From the NCBI GenBank assembly GCA_964501335.1, contig CAZCTC010000086.1:1-31368 (forward strand): DNA of 31,368 nucleotides, written 5' to 3'. Positions 1-10,200 of this stretch are shown one piece after another. Positions within the stretch are counted from its first letter, which is position 1, and each line of letters starts with the position of its first letter. The notes under the pieces were generated by a model. That model did not search any database. It had not been told where the DNA came from and saw nothing but the letters and a program-made list of their open reading frames with translations. The DNA comes from CAZCTC01 sp964501335 (GTDB lineage: Bacteria > Chloroflexota > Anaerolineae > B4-G1 > SLSP01). The position numbers and the translations under genes are program-made.

Positions 1-10
1 TTTTTTTGTT

Positions 11-48
11 TATGTTTTCGCGGGCTTCAGAAAGCCCGCGAAAACATA
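11..48. repeat. Palindromic repeat, copy 1
   Basis: A perfect 17-bp inverted repeat (11-27 against 32-48) closes on a CAGA tetraloop. A T-run lies on its left and AGGCTTTTCC on its right. It is the type copy of a family seen at six other intergenic sites in the window, where stems differ by paired (compensating) changes. It might work as a terminator or a REP-like element. The sequence shows only the structure. Confidence 0.85.
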
Positions 49-490
49 GGCTTTTCCAGAGCCGCCCCGGCAACGCACTCTGAAATCCCTCCCCCTCACT
101 CCGATGCCGGCGGCGTATCTTCGCCACGAATCTCTTGGAAGCGCGTTGCGCCTTCACAACCGCAGGGGGGAGGGATTAGGGAGAGGGCCAGCGCGCGAAA
201 TCCATTTTCATCCTTCGGGGTGCCGCCCCAGGCATGACTTTCTGTCTTGAAAATAGGCCTCTAGGGGATGCTTCCGGCCTTGTAACGTCCCGCAAATGAT
301 CCTTTCCCGGTCAGATACAACGCGCAGGATGGGGAGAGAGGTTTTTTATTTATGTTTTCGCACTGACAGTGCGAAAACATAGGCTTTTTTTGCCGCATTG
401 CATTAGCAGGTGCCTTCTTAAGCACTGAAGGGCGCTGAAGAATTTAGAGAGATCTTCTCTTCTTCTCTGTGCCTCTGTGGTGAAATCCCT
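49..490. other. Non-coding spacer with degenerate interspersed repeats
   Basis: I see no gene here. Positions 200-400 hold a composite unit. It starts with CGGGGTGCCGCCCC, followed by CTTGTAACGTCCCGCAAATG (about 279-298), TTTCCCGGT and GCGCAGGAT, then a T-run and palindrome copy 2. The same blocks recur at about 3990-4110 and twice between 11690 and 11965. A second motif, CTCTTCTTCTCTGTG followed by CTCTGTGGTGAAA, lies at about 455-486 and recurs in altered form at about 3932-3990. Confidence 0.6.
351..381. repeat. Palindromic repeat, copy 2
   Basis: The arms 351-365 and 367-381 are perfect reverse complements. A folded hairpin would have 13 bp and a TGACA loop. The outer stem (TATGTTTTCGC) equals copy 1, while the inner stem and loop differ. 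AGGCTTTTTTT follows. It lies downstream of purB, which is transcribed leftwards, so it could act as its terminator. Confidence 0.75.
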
Positions 491-1879
491 TCAGAGCGCC
501 GCCCGGATCTCCGCCGCCAGTGACCGGGCCCGCGCCGGCGCATCGCCCAGATATCCCCGCACATCGAAGGCCGCCAGGATCTCTTCCCGCGGCAGATAGC
601 GCAGCAGCACCTCATCCCCCGCCAGCAACTCCAGCAACGGATTGGACTGCCCGGCCTCGACCGCCTCCCACGCCCGCATCGATTGATCCCGCAGCTCCTC
701 ATGCATGGCCTGCCGATCCGCCCCCGCCTGCGCCAGCCGCATCAACAACGGCTCCAGCCCCGCGAACGGTCCATAGGTCGCCAGATTGCGCTTCACCGCC
801 GTCTCATTGACCCGTAACCCGCTCACCAGCTGCTCGCTCACGATCAACAGCTCATCCGTCGTGATAAAGGCATCCGGCAGAATCACCCGCCGATTCGCCG
901 AATCGTCCAGCGTCCGCTCCAACAACGAGAGCGCCGCATTGTCCCAGGCCACCCTCGGCAGCTGCGCCAGATAACGCGCCAGACTGTCGATCTTCTCCGC
1001 CCGGATGGGATTCCGCTTGAACGGCATCGCCGATGATCCAACCTGCTTCCGGCCGAACGGCTCTGCCCACTCTCCCGTCGCCGGGCTCTGCAAAATCCGC
1101 AGATCCATCGCAAAACGATACAACGTACTGCCCAGGCAGGAAAGACCGTTCAACACCACGATCTCCTGCCGCCGTGTATAGGTCTGATTCGCCACCGACC
1201 AGGCCGGCAGACTCAACTCCACCATCAACGCCGCCTCGAACTCTGCCGCCGTCGCCTTTCCTGCCAGCAACAGCTCATAAGAAGCCGAAGTCCCGACGGC
1301 GCCCTTGAACCCCTTGCCGCGCCATTCGGCCCGCGCCCGTCGCAGATCGGCCCAATCCGACAGCAGATCCTGGGCATAAAAAGCCAGCCGGTAACCCAAC
1401 GTCGTCGGCTCCGCCGGCTGAAGATGGGTAAACGCCATGCATGGCGTCTCCGCCCACACCTCGATCTGTTGCGCAAAGGCTCGCAGCAACGCCGCGAGCC
1501 TTTCCAGCACCAGATCCAGCGCGGCCCGCACCTGCAACGCCGACGCATTGTCCCGCACATCCATCGAGGTCGCCCCCAGATGGATGATACCTCCGCCTAC
1601 CGGACACTGTTCCGCATAGGCCCGCACCTCCGCCATCATATCGTGGTGAATCTCCGCCTCGATCTCCAGCGACCGGGCCAGATTCACCTCTGCGACATGG
1701 GCCTCCAGATCCGCCAGCTGCTCCGGCGTGACCAATCCATAGCGACTCTGCACCCGCGCCAGCGCCAGCCAGATTCGACGATAGATCCGCCGCGCCTCAA
1801 CCTCGCTCCAGATCGCCCGCATCGGCTCGGAGCCGTATCGCCACGCAAACGCCGAGAGATAGGGATCAGGTTGCCCCAT
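491..1879 (-). CDS. purB: Adenylosuccinate lyase
   Basis: The 462-aa product is a fumarase/aspartase-superfamily enzyme. It should cleave adenylosuccinate to AMP plus fumarate, and SAICAR to AICAR, in purine synthesis in the cytoplasm. The superfamily signature GSSAMPFKRNP is intact near residue 280. The N-terminal HLGATSMDV and the THLQPAEPTT block carry the catalytic-region residues expected of PurB. Length is normal for the family. The ATG follows AAAGGAG with a 6-nt spacer, and that Shine-Dalgarno overlaps the stop codon of cysS. The two genes are therefore probably co-transcribed and coupled, cysS first, with 12 nt between them. Argininosuccinate lyase is unlikely given the PurB-like N-terminal motifs. 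Confidence 0.95.
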   Translation of the reverse strand: MGQPDPYLSAFAWRYGSEPMRAIWSEVEARRIYRRIWLALARVQSRYGLVTPEQLADLEAHVAEVNLARSLEIEAEIHHDMMAEVRAYAEQCPVGGGIIHLGATSMDVRDNASALQVRAALDLVLERLAALLRAFAQQIEVWAETPCMAFTHLQPAEPTTLGYRLAFYAQDLLSDWADLRRARAEWRGKGFKGAVGTSASYELLLAGKATAAEFEAALMVELSLPAWSVANQTYTRRQEIVVLNGLSCLGSTLYRFAMDLRILQSPATGEWAEPFGRKQVGSSAMPFKRNPIRAEKIDSLARYLAQLPRVAWDNAALSLLERTLDDSANRRVILPDAFITTDELLIVSEQLVSGLRVNETAVKRNLATYGPFAGLEPLLMRLAQAGADRQAMHEELRDQSMRAWEAVEAGQSNPLLELLAGDEVLLRYLPREEILAAFDVRGYLGDAPARARSLAAEIRAAL

Positions 1880-1891
1880 CGCTTGCTCCTT

Positions 1892-3304
1892 TTAGATCTT
1901 CCAGCGCGTTCCCTGCGCCGTATCTTCCAGCGTCACGCCCAACGCCAGCAACTGCTTGCGGATATTGTCCGCCAGCTCGAACTGCTTCGCCTTCCGCAAC
2001 GCATTGCGAGTCTCAATCAACAGATCCACAAACGGCTTGATATCGCTCTGCGTCCCGCCCTGCTGCGCCGTCAACCGTAGCCCCAACACGCCGCCCAGGT
2101 CGCGCAACATCGACTGCGCCGCCCCCAGCGCCGTCGCGCCCAGTCCCGCATCCCGCCCCACATTGACAGCCCGCACCAGATCGAACAATGCCGCCAACGC
2201 GCCGGAAGTATTGAAATCATCGTCCATCGCCTCGGTAAATTTGACTTTGGCCGTCTCCGCCGCCGCCTTCAACGCCTCGGCGGCCTCGCCGCTTTCCTCA
2301 TTTCCCACCGCGGGCATAAACGCGCTCATCAACCGCTCCAACTTCCGCCGATTGTCCTCCGCCACCTCCGAATTGTAGGTCAACGGCTTGCGGTAATGGC
2401 TGCCCAGCACGATCAGCCGGAAAACATCCGCATCATACTGCTTGAGGAAATCGCGGATGGTCACCACATTGCCCAGCGACTTGGACATCTTCTCGATCAG
2501 CTTCGTCTGCGGATTGACCAGTTGCAGCATCCCGTTGTGCATCCAGTAACGGGCAAAAATCTTACCCGTCAGGCTCTCCGTCTGCGCGATCTCATTCTCA
2601 TGGTGCGGGAAAACCAGATCGTTCCCGCCGCCGTGAATGTCGATCTGCTCGCCAAGATGCTTCAGATTCATCGCGCTGCACTCGATATGCCAGCCGGGGC
2701 GGCCGTTGCCCCAGGGGCTGGCCCAGAAAGGTTCGCCGGGTTTGGCCGATTTCCAGAGGGCAAAGTCGGCTGAATCCTCTTTGCGGGAATCCGGCTCGAA
2801 CCGGGTCCCTTTCAACATATCCTCAAGATTGCGCCCGGAAAGCTTGCCGTACTGAGAATAACTGCGCACCCGGAAATAGACATCGCCGTCCACCGCATAG
2901 GCATGCCCTTTCTCGATCAACGTCTCGACAAAGGTAATAATCTCCGGCATGGTCTGAGTAGCGCGGGGATAGTAGGTCGCCGGCAGGACATTGAGCTGCC
3001 GCAACTGCTCCTGGAATTCCCCCACATATTGCTCAGCCAGCTTCGCAGGATCGACCTCCAGCTTGTGGGCCCGGGCGATGATCTTATCGTCCACATCGGT
3101 GAAATTAACAATGTGAGTGACGCGATACTCCCGCCATTCAAAATACCGCCGGATAATATCGAAGACCATCGCCGACATGGCATGGCCGATATGCGCGTCA
3201 TCATACACAGTCACACCGCAGACATACATCCGCACCGCCCCCTGCTCCAGAGTCTCAAAAGGTTCGATGGAATGTGTTTGGGTATTGAAAATTCGAATAG
3301 CCAT
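1892..3304 (-). CDS. cysS: Cysteinyl-tRNA synthetase
   Basis: A class I aminoacyl-tRNA synthetase that charges tRNA-Cys. C29 in VCGVTVYD is a zinc ligand, HIGH is at residues 38-41, KMSKS at 272-276, and the HIECSAM and HHENEIAQ blocks of CysRS are present. I chose ATG 3304 (MAIRIFNTQ), giving 470 aa, a normal length. An in-frame ATG at 3322 would only add MTGVSA, which is not family-like. It is the first gene of a two-gene leftward operon with purB. A palindrome (3391-3422) lies upstream, between it and the VOC gene. Confidence 0.95.
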   Translation of the reverse strand: MAIRIFNTQTHSIEPFETLEQGAVRMYVCGVTVYDDAHIGHAMSAMVFDIIRRYFEWREYRVTHIVNFTDVDDKIIARAHKLEVDPAKLAEQYVGEFQEQLRQLNVLPATYYPRATQTMPEIITFVETLIEKGHAYAVDGDVYFRVRSYSQYGKLSGRNLEDMLKGTRFEPDSRKEDSADFALWKSAKPGEPFWASPWGNGRPGWHIECSAMNLKHLGEQIDIHGGGNDLVFPHHENEIAQTESLTGKIFARYWMHNGMLQLVNPQTKLIEKMSKSLGNVVTIRDFLKQYDADVFRLIVLGSHYRKPLTYNSEVAEDNRRKLERLMSAFMPAVGNEESGEAAEALKAAAETAKVKFTEAMDDDFNTSGALAALFDLVRAVNVGRDAGLGATALGAAQSMLRDLGGVLGLRLTAQQGGTQSDIKPFVDLLIETRNALRKAKQFELADNIRKQLLALGVTLEDTAQGTRWKI

Positions 3305-3390
3305 GGCCGACACTCCCGTCATAAACGATTTTGGAGCAACCTGCCCCAGGCAAATTATAACCTTGATTCATAATTTCGCCCTTTTGTTTA

Positions 3391-3422
3391 TTTTTCGCGC
3401 GCCGCAGGCGGCGCGCGAAAAA
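3391..3422. repeat. Palindromic repeat, GC-rich variant (copy 3)
   Basis: Arms 3391-3404 and 3409-3422 pair over 14 bp, with TTTTTCGCGCGCCG on the left and loop CAGG. The left flank (CTTTTGTTTAT) resembles copy 1, but the loop and inner stem have diverged. It lies between the convergently read end of the VOC gene and the cysS promoter region. Confidence 0.7.
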
Positions 3423-3439
3423 AACAACCTGAATTTTTA

Positions 3440-3808
3440 TCACTTCGCCGACGTATCCGGCTCGAATATCCCCAGAATATTGCCCTCGGTATCCTGGAAG
3501 ACAGCCATCCATCCCATCCCCCCTACTGCCATTTTAGGAACCAGGATCTTTCCCCCTAACGTCTCGATCTTTTCACTGTAGGCATTGACCGATTCCACTT
3601 GAATGTAAGGTAAAGGACCCTGCATAGGCTGCTGCCTGGCCATAACGGCGCCCCCCAGATCTTTCTGATCTTCACTCGGCCGGAACAACTGATAATCCGG
3701 CATCCCCTCCATCGGTTCAAATTTCCAACCGAAGATCTCCCAATAGAAATTCACCGCTCGCTTCACATCATCCGACGGAATTTCAAGATGGACAAAGATA
3801 TGCTCCAT
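3440..3808 (-). CDS. VOC-family (glyoxalase/bleomycin-resistance fold) protein
   Basis: The 122-aa single-domain protein opens with EHIFVHLEIPSDDVKRAVNF and continues FYWEIFGWKFE, the typical first beta-alpha-beta-beta-beta unit of the vicinal-oxygen-chelate fold. It ends with VFQDTEGNILGIFEP, the usual C-terminal strand with a metal-ligand glutamate. Candidate metal ligands are H7 and the C-terminal glutamate. The substrate cannot be told from sequence; the family includes glyoxalases, dioxygenases and antibiotic-binding proteins. The ATG has AGGAG 8 nt upstream. It is likely monocistronic, because spacers with repeats lie on both sides. Confidence 0.85.
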   Translation of the reverse strand: MEHIFVHLEIPSDDVKRAVNFYWEIFGWKFEPMEGMPDYQLFRPSEDQKDLGGAVMARQQPMQGPLPYIQVESVNAYSEKIETLGGKILVPKMAVGGMGWMAVFQDTEGNILGIFEPDTSAK

Positions 3809-4200
3809 CGTTCCCTCTCCTTATTTAAATTTCCCAACGCTATGGCATTAACTCAAAATACAAAAAGACCCGAGGCGAGTTAACTCTCTTCATTATAAAA
3901 GGCCCTTCCTCCAACCTGGAGGTATAACTTTCCTCTCTTCTTCTCTGTGATCTCTGCGCCTGTTTTCAACATCTTCGATCTGTGGTGAAAGCTCTTTTAG
4001 CGTTTCGCAAAGGGCCCTTTCCCGGTAAGATACGCCGCGCGGTGCGAAGCAGGGGAAGAGATTTTTTTGTTGAAGTTTTGGTGCGCATCAGAATGCGCAC
4101 CAAAACATAAGCCTTTTCCAGCACCGTCCCCCAAAATACAATTCGCGCGCCCTCGAAGAGAGCGCGCGAATTGTACAAATCCAACCAACTTCATCTACCG
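3809..4200. other. Non-coding spacer with composite repeat
   Basis: No gene is supported. Positions 3930-3990 carry the CTCTTCTTCTCTGTG-type motif also seen near 455. Positions 3990-4106 carry the TTTCGCAAAGGGCCC / TTTCCCGGTAAGATACG unit, a T-run and a palindrome. A further inverted pair, ATTCGCGCGCCCTC and GAGAGCGCGCGAAT (about 4140-4173), lies just past the 3' end of the giant gene and could be its terminator stem. Confidence 0.6.
4075..4106. repeat. Palindromic repeat, copy 4
   Basis: A perfect 14-bp stem (4075-4088 against 4093-4106) has the same CAGA loop as copy 1 but a different stem, GTTTTGGTGCGCAT. A T-run precedes it and ATAAGCCTTTTCC follows, matching the flanks of copy 1. Confidence 0.8.
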
Positions 4201-7200
4201 TCAGGGTGTCGGCACCCCTTTAGTGATGAGAGCCTTGAGTTGATCGGGCGTCATCGCCCCAATTCCATCGATCTTCCCCAACTTCTCCATCGCTGTGACG
4301 AAAGCATCTCCGCCGCCGACCGACTTGACCGTTTCGATCAAATGCTCGGCCGACTTATACTGGTTCACCAGTTCCAGGAATTGTTCGGTACTCTTCATAT
4401 TCCCCAGAATAGGTGTCATATTATGGAAATCTTTCGCCTCACCCAGCACGATCTCTACGGCCTTCAAACCGTATTTATCCATCAGCCGGGTCTTTTCCAG
4501 CGAGTTGTACACGGTCGTCATCTGGCTGATCTTGAATTGAGTCGCCAGCACCATAATCTGCGTCTTGTTCTTCAACGCCTCTTCCGCCATCTTATCTACA
4601 TTGAACTTAGAGGCCTCACGCCACAAGGGGAAGGCTTTGTTCATATCCAGACCATTCTTGGTCATAAACTCAGCGATGGCTTTCCCGGCCGCCGATCCCT
4701 CCAAAGTAGAAACCCCGGCCTTACCCAACATCTCCAGCAAATTGCCGTCACCCAGACCGCTCCACAAAGCCAGGATCTTCGAAGGCGGGGTGTAATCCAA
4801 ACCACCCAGGTTCTTGAAGAAATTCGCGGTATTGGCAAATTCGTCCATATCCTTGAAATTCTTCACCCAGGCCTCAAAGTATTCCGGTTTATCGAAAGCC
4901 CCAAAGACCTTTCCGAAGTCCTCAGGTCCACCCAGCTTCGTCATAACCCGGGTAAACTCATCCAGACTGCTGAAAGATTTAACGGCCTTGCCCAAATCAC
5001 TCGGATTCGGCAGTGATTTCACCAGAGCCGTCAATTCATCGGCACCACCCATCCCTTTCAACAGCCGGGTCAATTCATCACTACCACCAAGTTCGGCAAC
5101 GAAGTTCTTGAAAGCTGGAGCGCCGGCAAACGCCTCATCCACCATCTTGGTAAGACCTGCCGCACCGCCCGCTTCCGCCGCTGCTTTGGTAAAGGCATCA
5201 GCACCGCCCAGAGCGTCCTTGGCTGCCTTTTCAGCAGCTTCTTTGGCTGCCTTCTCAGCGGCTTCCTTGGCTGCCTTCTCGGCAGCTTCCTTGGCTGCCT
5301 TCTCGGCGGCTTCTTTGGCTGCCTTCTCGGCAGCTTCCTTGGCTGCCTTCTCGGCAGCTTCCTTGGCTGCCTTCTCGGCGGCTTCCTTGGCTGCCTTCTC
5401 AGCGGCCTCCTTGGCTGCCTTCTCGGCGGCTTCCTTGGCTGCCTTCTCGGCGGCCTCTTTGGCTGCCTTCTCGGCGGCTTCTTTGGCTGCCTTCTCGGCA
5501 GTTTCTTTGGCTGCCTTCTCAGCTGCTTCCTTCGCCGCTTTCTCCAGAGCTTCCTTGGCGGCTTTCTCAGCTGCTTCCTTCGCCGCCTGCTTGGCCGCTT
5601 CCGTCACGACTCCCACACCGGCTTCTCCACCGGCCATAATCGCCTCAACGGCCTCGTCACCCTTGGACTTGATAGCATCCACTACGGCGGGGCCGCCCTT
5701 CTCGACAGCTTTTTCAACCGCTTCCACACCCTCATCGCCATATTTCAACACCGGCTTGAGGACTTCATCGCCTGCATCCATGGCCTTGCCGACATCCTTG
5801 GCGATCGTCGTGACCGCATCTGCGACCTCATCCACCTTGTCGAGATGCTTGCCGGCTTTGACCGCATCCCCGATGCCGGGAACCACGCCCACCAACGCCA
5901 GCGTCAGATCCAGCCAGGCGCCGTCTTTACCTTCCGCCACATGCTTGACCGCCGCGATCAGATCGCGGATATCGGCCACCTGTCCGGCGTAGGGGATAAA
6001 GCCCACGACCACCTGCCCCACAATGTTCCAGATCGAAGGATCTTCCAGGAAATCGCCCATCACGGCGCCTTCGATCATCTCACTGATGGCGTAGACCGTC
6101 TCTTTAACCAGCGGCAGTTCCTGAACTTTGTCCCAGGCTGCCCCGGCAAATTCCTTGAAGGTATCCCAACAGGCCACCAATCCCGGGAATTGGTCGGCGA
6201 CCACTTGCTGCAGGCCGTTCCACTGCTCCTGCACCCACTGCGACGCCGGCTGAATGATGTTGGTGTTGATCTGATTGCCCAACCAGACCGCCCCTTCACC
6301 CAGCTGCTGCAGGACCGGTCCCGCCGCTTCCGTGAAGGCATTCCAACCGGTCTTGATACCTTCCCACATATTCTTAACGTTATCAACGGCCCCCAAAGCC
6401 TGGCCTTCCACCGCTGTGACTGCATTCTGCCCCAGCGTCGAAAGCCCATCGACGGCGCCGTTCGCCGCATTCTGCACCAACCCCACGGCTCCATGCGCTG
6501 CATTTCCAACCGCATTCACCGCAGTATTCGCTGCCGTCTGTCCCAATTGCACAGCACCGGAAGCAGCACTCTCCACCACATTGACGCCCGTGGTCGCCGC
6601 ATTCTCGACCAGCGTCACACCGCCCTGCGCCGCATTGGAAACGAGGGTCACGCCGTTCTGCGCCGCATTCGTCACCAGAGTCACACTGCCGGAAGCCGCA
6701 GTTTGAACCGCGTTGGTCACCGAGGTGCCGATACTGCCGACACCCTGCACGGCGCTCGTGCCGACCTGGCTGACTGTGCTCACAGCCTTAGAGGCCGCCG
6801 ATTCTACAACGCCCAGGCCAGAACCCAGAGCATTGCTGACCGCATTGACCGCGGAATTGCCTGCCCCTTCGACCCCCGAAATCAAGCCGCTCAGGACGCC
6901 GCCGAACCACTTCCCGATCGCGCCGCCCTTGCTGCTGATGCTGCTGGCCGCACTGCGCGCCATCCCGGCCATCCCGGAAACCAATCCCTGACCGGCACTG
7001 CGGAAGGCATTGGTCACCGAAGCCGCTTTGCCCTGAATCCAGCTTTGCGCCGCGGCCGCTTTGCCCTGAATCCAGTTCGAAGCCGCCGCCGTCTTGCCGG
7101 CGATCCAGGTATTGGCCGCTTCGGCCTTGCCATTGATCCAGGTCTGAGCAGCCTCGCTCTTGCCGGTGATCCAGGTATTGGCCGCTTCGGCCTTGCCGGT

Positions 7201-10200
7201 GATCCAACTGCGTGCCGCATCCGCTTTACCGCTGATAAAGGTTCGCGCCGTATCGGCCTTGCCGGAAATCCAGGCCTGTGCCGCTTCGGCCTTGCCGTTG
7301 ATCCAGTTCTGTGCCGTTTCTACCTTGCCGGAAATCCAGTTATTGGCCGTTTCGGCCTTGCCGTTGATCCAGGTATGAGCCGCTTCCGCCTTCCCCGAAA
7401 TCCAGGTCCGCGCCGCATCGGCCCGCCCCTTGATCCAGTCTTCAACGCTGGTCGCCCCCTGGGTCAGGTTCTTCCACAGATCCTGCGCCCCCTGCCAGGC
7501 TTTGCTGGCCACATCGCTGGCCATCGTCGCAAACTGCGAAGCCTTCTGCTTCAACGGCTCCCAGACATTCGGGCCGGCCCAGGCGCTGAACTGCTGCCAC
7601 TTCTCACTGATCGTATTCAGGGTCGGCTGCGCCGCTTTCATAAAGCCGTCCCAGGCCGACTTCGCTCCGTCCTTAATTTCCTCCCAACCCTTTTGGGCAT
7701 TCTGGATCATCGGATCGAAGTTCGACATGAACTCATCCGCTTTGCCCTGCCACTGCGAACAGAGTTGATTGGCCTGATTATCCAGATTCTGAACGGTTGA
7801 TTCAGCCTGCGACTGCAAATTGAACCAGCCCTGTTCGACCACGGAATTCGCCGCATCGGCCGCCGTCTTCAAGTTATCGGCAGCTCCGCCGACCTTTTCG
7901 ATTGCACTCTTCTGCTGCTGTTCGGCACTCTGCTGCGCCTGCTCGGCCTTGCCCTGGAGTTCCTGGCCCTTGGCCTCGCTCTCAGACTGCAATTCCTGGC
8001 CCTTGGCCTCGCTCTCAGACTGCAATTCCTGGCCCTTGGCCTGGCTCTCAGACTGCAATTCCTGGCCTTTGGCCGAACTCTCAGTCTGCAATTCCTGGCC
8101 TTTGGCCGAACTCTCAGTCTGCAATTCCTGGCCCTTGGCCTGACTCTCGGTCTGCAATTCCTGGCCCTTGGCCGAGCTCTCGGATTGCAGTTCACTGCCC
8201 TTACCGGAGCTTTCCGATTGCAGTTCACCACCCTTGGCTGAACTCTCCGATTGCAGTTCACCGCCCTTGGTCGTGCCGTCGCCCTGAATCTCGCTGCTCT
8301 TGGTCGTGCCGTCACCCTGAATCTCGCCACCCTTGGTCGTGCCGTCGCTCTGAAGCTCGCCGCCCTTCGTCGTCCCGTCTTTGGAAATCTCACCGCCCTT
8401 TGAGCTGGCAGTCTTGCTGATATCGCCGCTCTTCAGCTTTCCGGAATTTCCCAGATCGACTTTCTTGGCACTGGCATCGCCCTTCAAAGAGTTCAGGGCC
8501 GATTTGGCCCAGGAAGGAATTATGTTGTCCAAAATGCCGCGCTGCACCTGTGCCGGCGCCCGTTGAATCTTCATCTGCACGGTGCCGGAAGGCGCAGCCG
8601 CAGCCTCTTCGTTCTTCTCTTCCGCCTTCGTTTCCGAGGCCGCCGCAGCATCCTTGTTCGATTCAGCCTTCACTGCCGGAGCCGCCGCTTCCTGCTTCTC
8701 TTCCTGCTTCTCTTCCGGCTTCGCCGTCGGAGCGGCCGCACTCTCTTTCTGCTCTTCGGCCTTCACTGCTGGAGCCGCCGCTTCCTGCTTCTCTTCCGGC
8801 TTCGCCGTCGGAGCGGCCGCGCTCTCTTTCTGTTCTTCGGCCTTCACCGCCGGAGCCGCCGCCTCTTTCTTCTCTTCCGGCTTCGCCGTCGGAGCGGCCG
8901 CGCTCGCTTTCTGCTCTTCGGCCTTCACCGCCGGAGCCGCCGCGCCGGCTTTCTTCTCTTCCACCGTTGCCGCCGGAGCCGCCGCGCCGGCTTTCTTCTC
9001 TTCCACCGTTGCCGCCGGCATGGCCGCCGCTGTCTCTTCAACCGGTTTGGCTTCAGGAGCCTTCGGCTCCACCGCAGCCTGCTTTTCCGCCGGCTCAGCT
9101 TTAGCCTCGGCTTTGCCTTCTGCCTTTTCGGCAGCCTTCTCTTTAGCCTCAGCCCCGGCTTTCCCTTCCACCGGCTTCTCTTCCAGCGCCTTCTCTTCGC
9201 CGGCCGCTTCTTGAGGTTCAGCGCCCGCCGCTTTCTCTTCCGGTGCCGCTTTGGCCTCTTCACCCGGCTGCGCAGCAGCCTCAGGAGCTTTCATCTCTTC
9301 CTTCGGTTGCTTATCCGACAAATTCGCTTCCGCCGGCTTCGCCTCTTCCGCGACCTTGAGCATCTCAGCCGGCTTCTCGACCGGGGCAGCCTGAGCCGCA
9401 GCGGGCACGCCTTCCGAAGCCGCTTTCGCCTTCGCTTCATCGGCTCCCACCTTCCCGACCGGCCCTTCCGCCTCGATCTTTCCCTTGCTCTCTTCAGCCG
9501 CACCGCGAGCTGCATCCTCGACCTTCACCGTATGCTTCTTGGCAGCCGACCAGGCTTCAGAAAGCGGCATCGAATTGAAATCGGGCATGCCACTCTTGGA
9601 TTCTTTCGACTCCGCTGCCACATTGTCGCCCAAAGCTCCGGCCTTGTCTTTCGGAGCCTTGGACTCCGCCCCTTTGGCGCTCTCTGCCTGAGCTTTCACC
9701 GTCGCACCCAACGCCGCACCGCCCCGGGCGTCGCTTACCGCGCCGCCTTTGCGATCGGCCCCACTGGGCTCCTGAGCTTTCTTATCGAAAACGCCCCCGG
9801 CCTTGTCCAATTCCCCCGCCGTCTTGGCAGGTTTGGCTTCGCCGGCTTTGGCATCTGCAATCAGAGGTTCCTTCTGAGGTCCACCAGGAGAGTCTTTACC
9901 GAGAGGTTGATCCTTCGCAATCCCCTTACCAGGGACCGCATCCAATCCTTCTTTCGTCGCCTTCTTTAAGCTCCCTGAGGGGCCATCGGCATCAGCTTCA
10001 CCCTTGGCCTGAGCTTTTTTGAGCGACGGACGAGCTCCGGTCGCCGGCTTGTTGCCCCGCCCTTTTTCTTGAGCAGAGGCCGGCTTTGCCCCGAATCGTG
10101 CCGCCGGCGCGAAATCCCGCGGGGCCGTCGCCGGGCCCGCCTTGGGAGCCGCCGGTCGAGCCGTCATCGCGGCCGCCTGAGCGGTGGCAGGATTGGGTTT

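Noticed and set aside
5213..5595. CRISPR-like array because of regular repeats
   Set aside because: The repeats are tandem without spacers, have a 24-bp period, and are in frame within a protein.
4814..7800. Several long plus-strand frames with AAFSAAS repeats
   Set aside because: They are mirror images of the 24-bp AAKEAAEK and 33-bp repeats of gene A and not genes.
8563..9969. Long plus-strand open frame (468 codons, Leu/Arg/Phe-rich) opposite gene A
   Set aside because: It is antisense to the biased Ala/Lys/Glu coding of gene A, which removes stops on the other strand. It has no ribosome site or protein-like composition.
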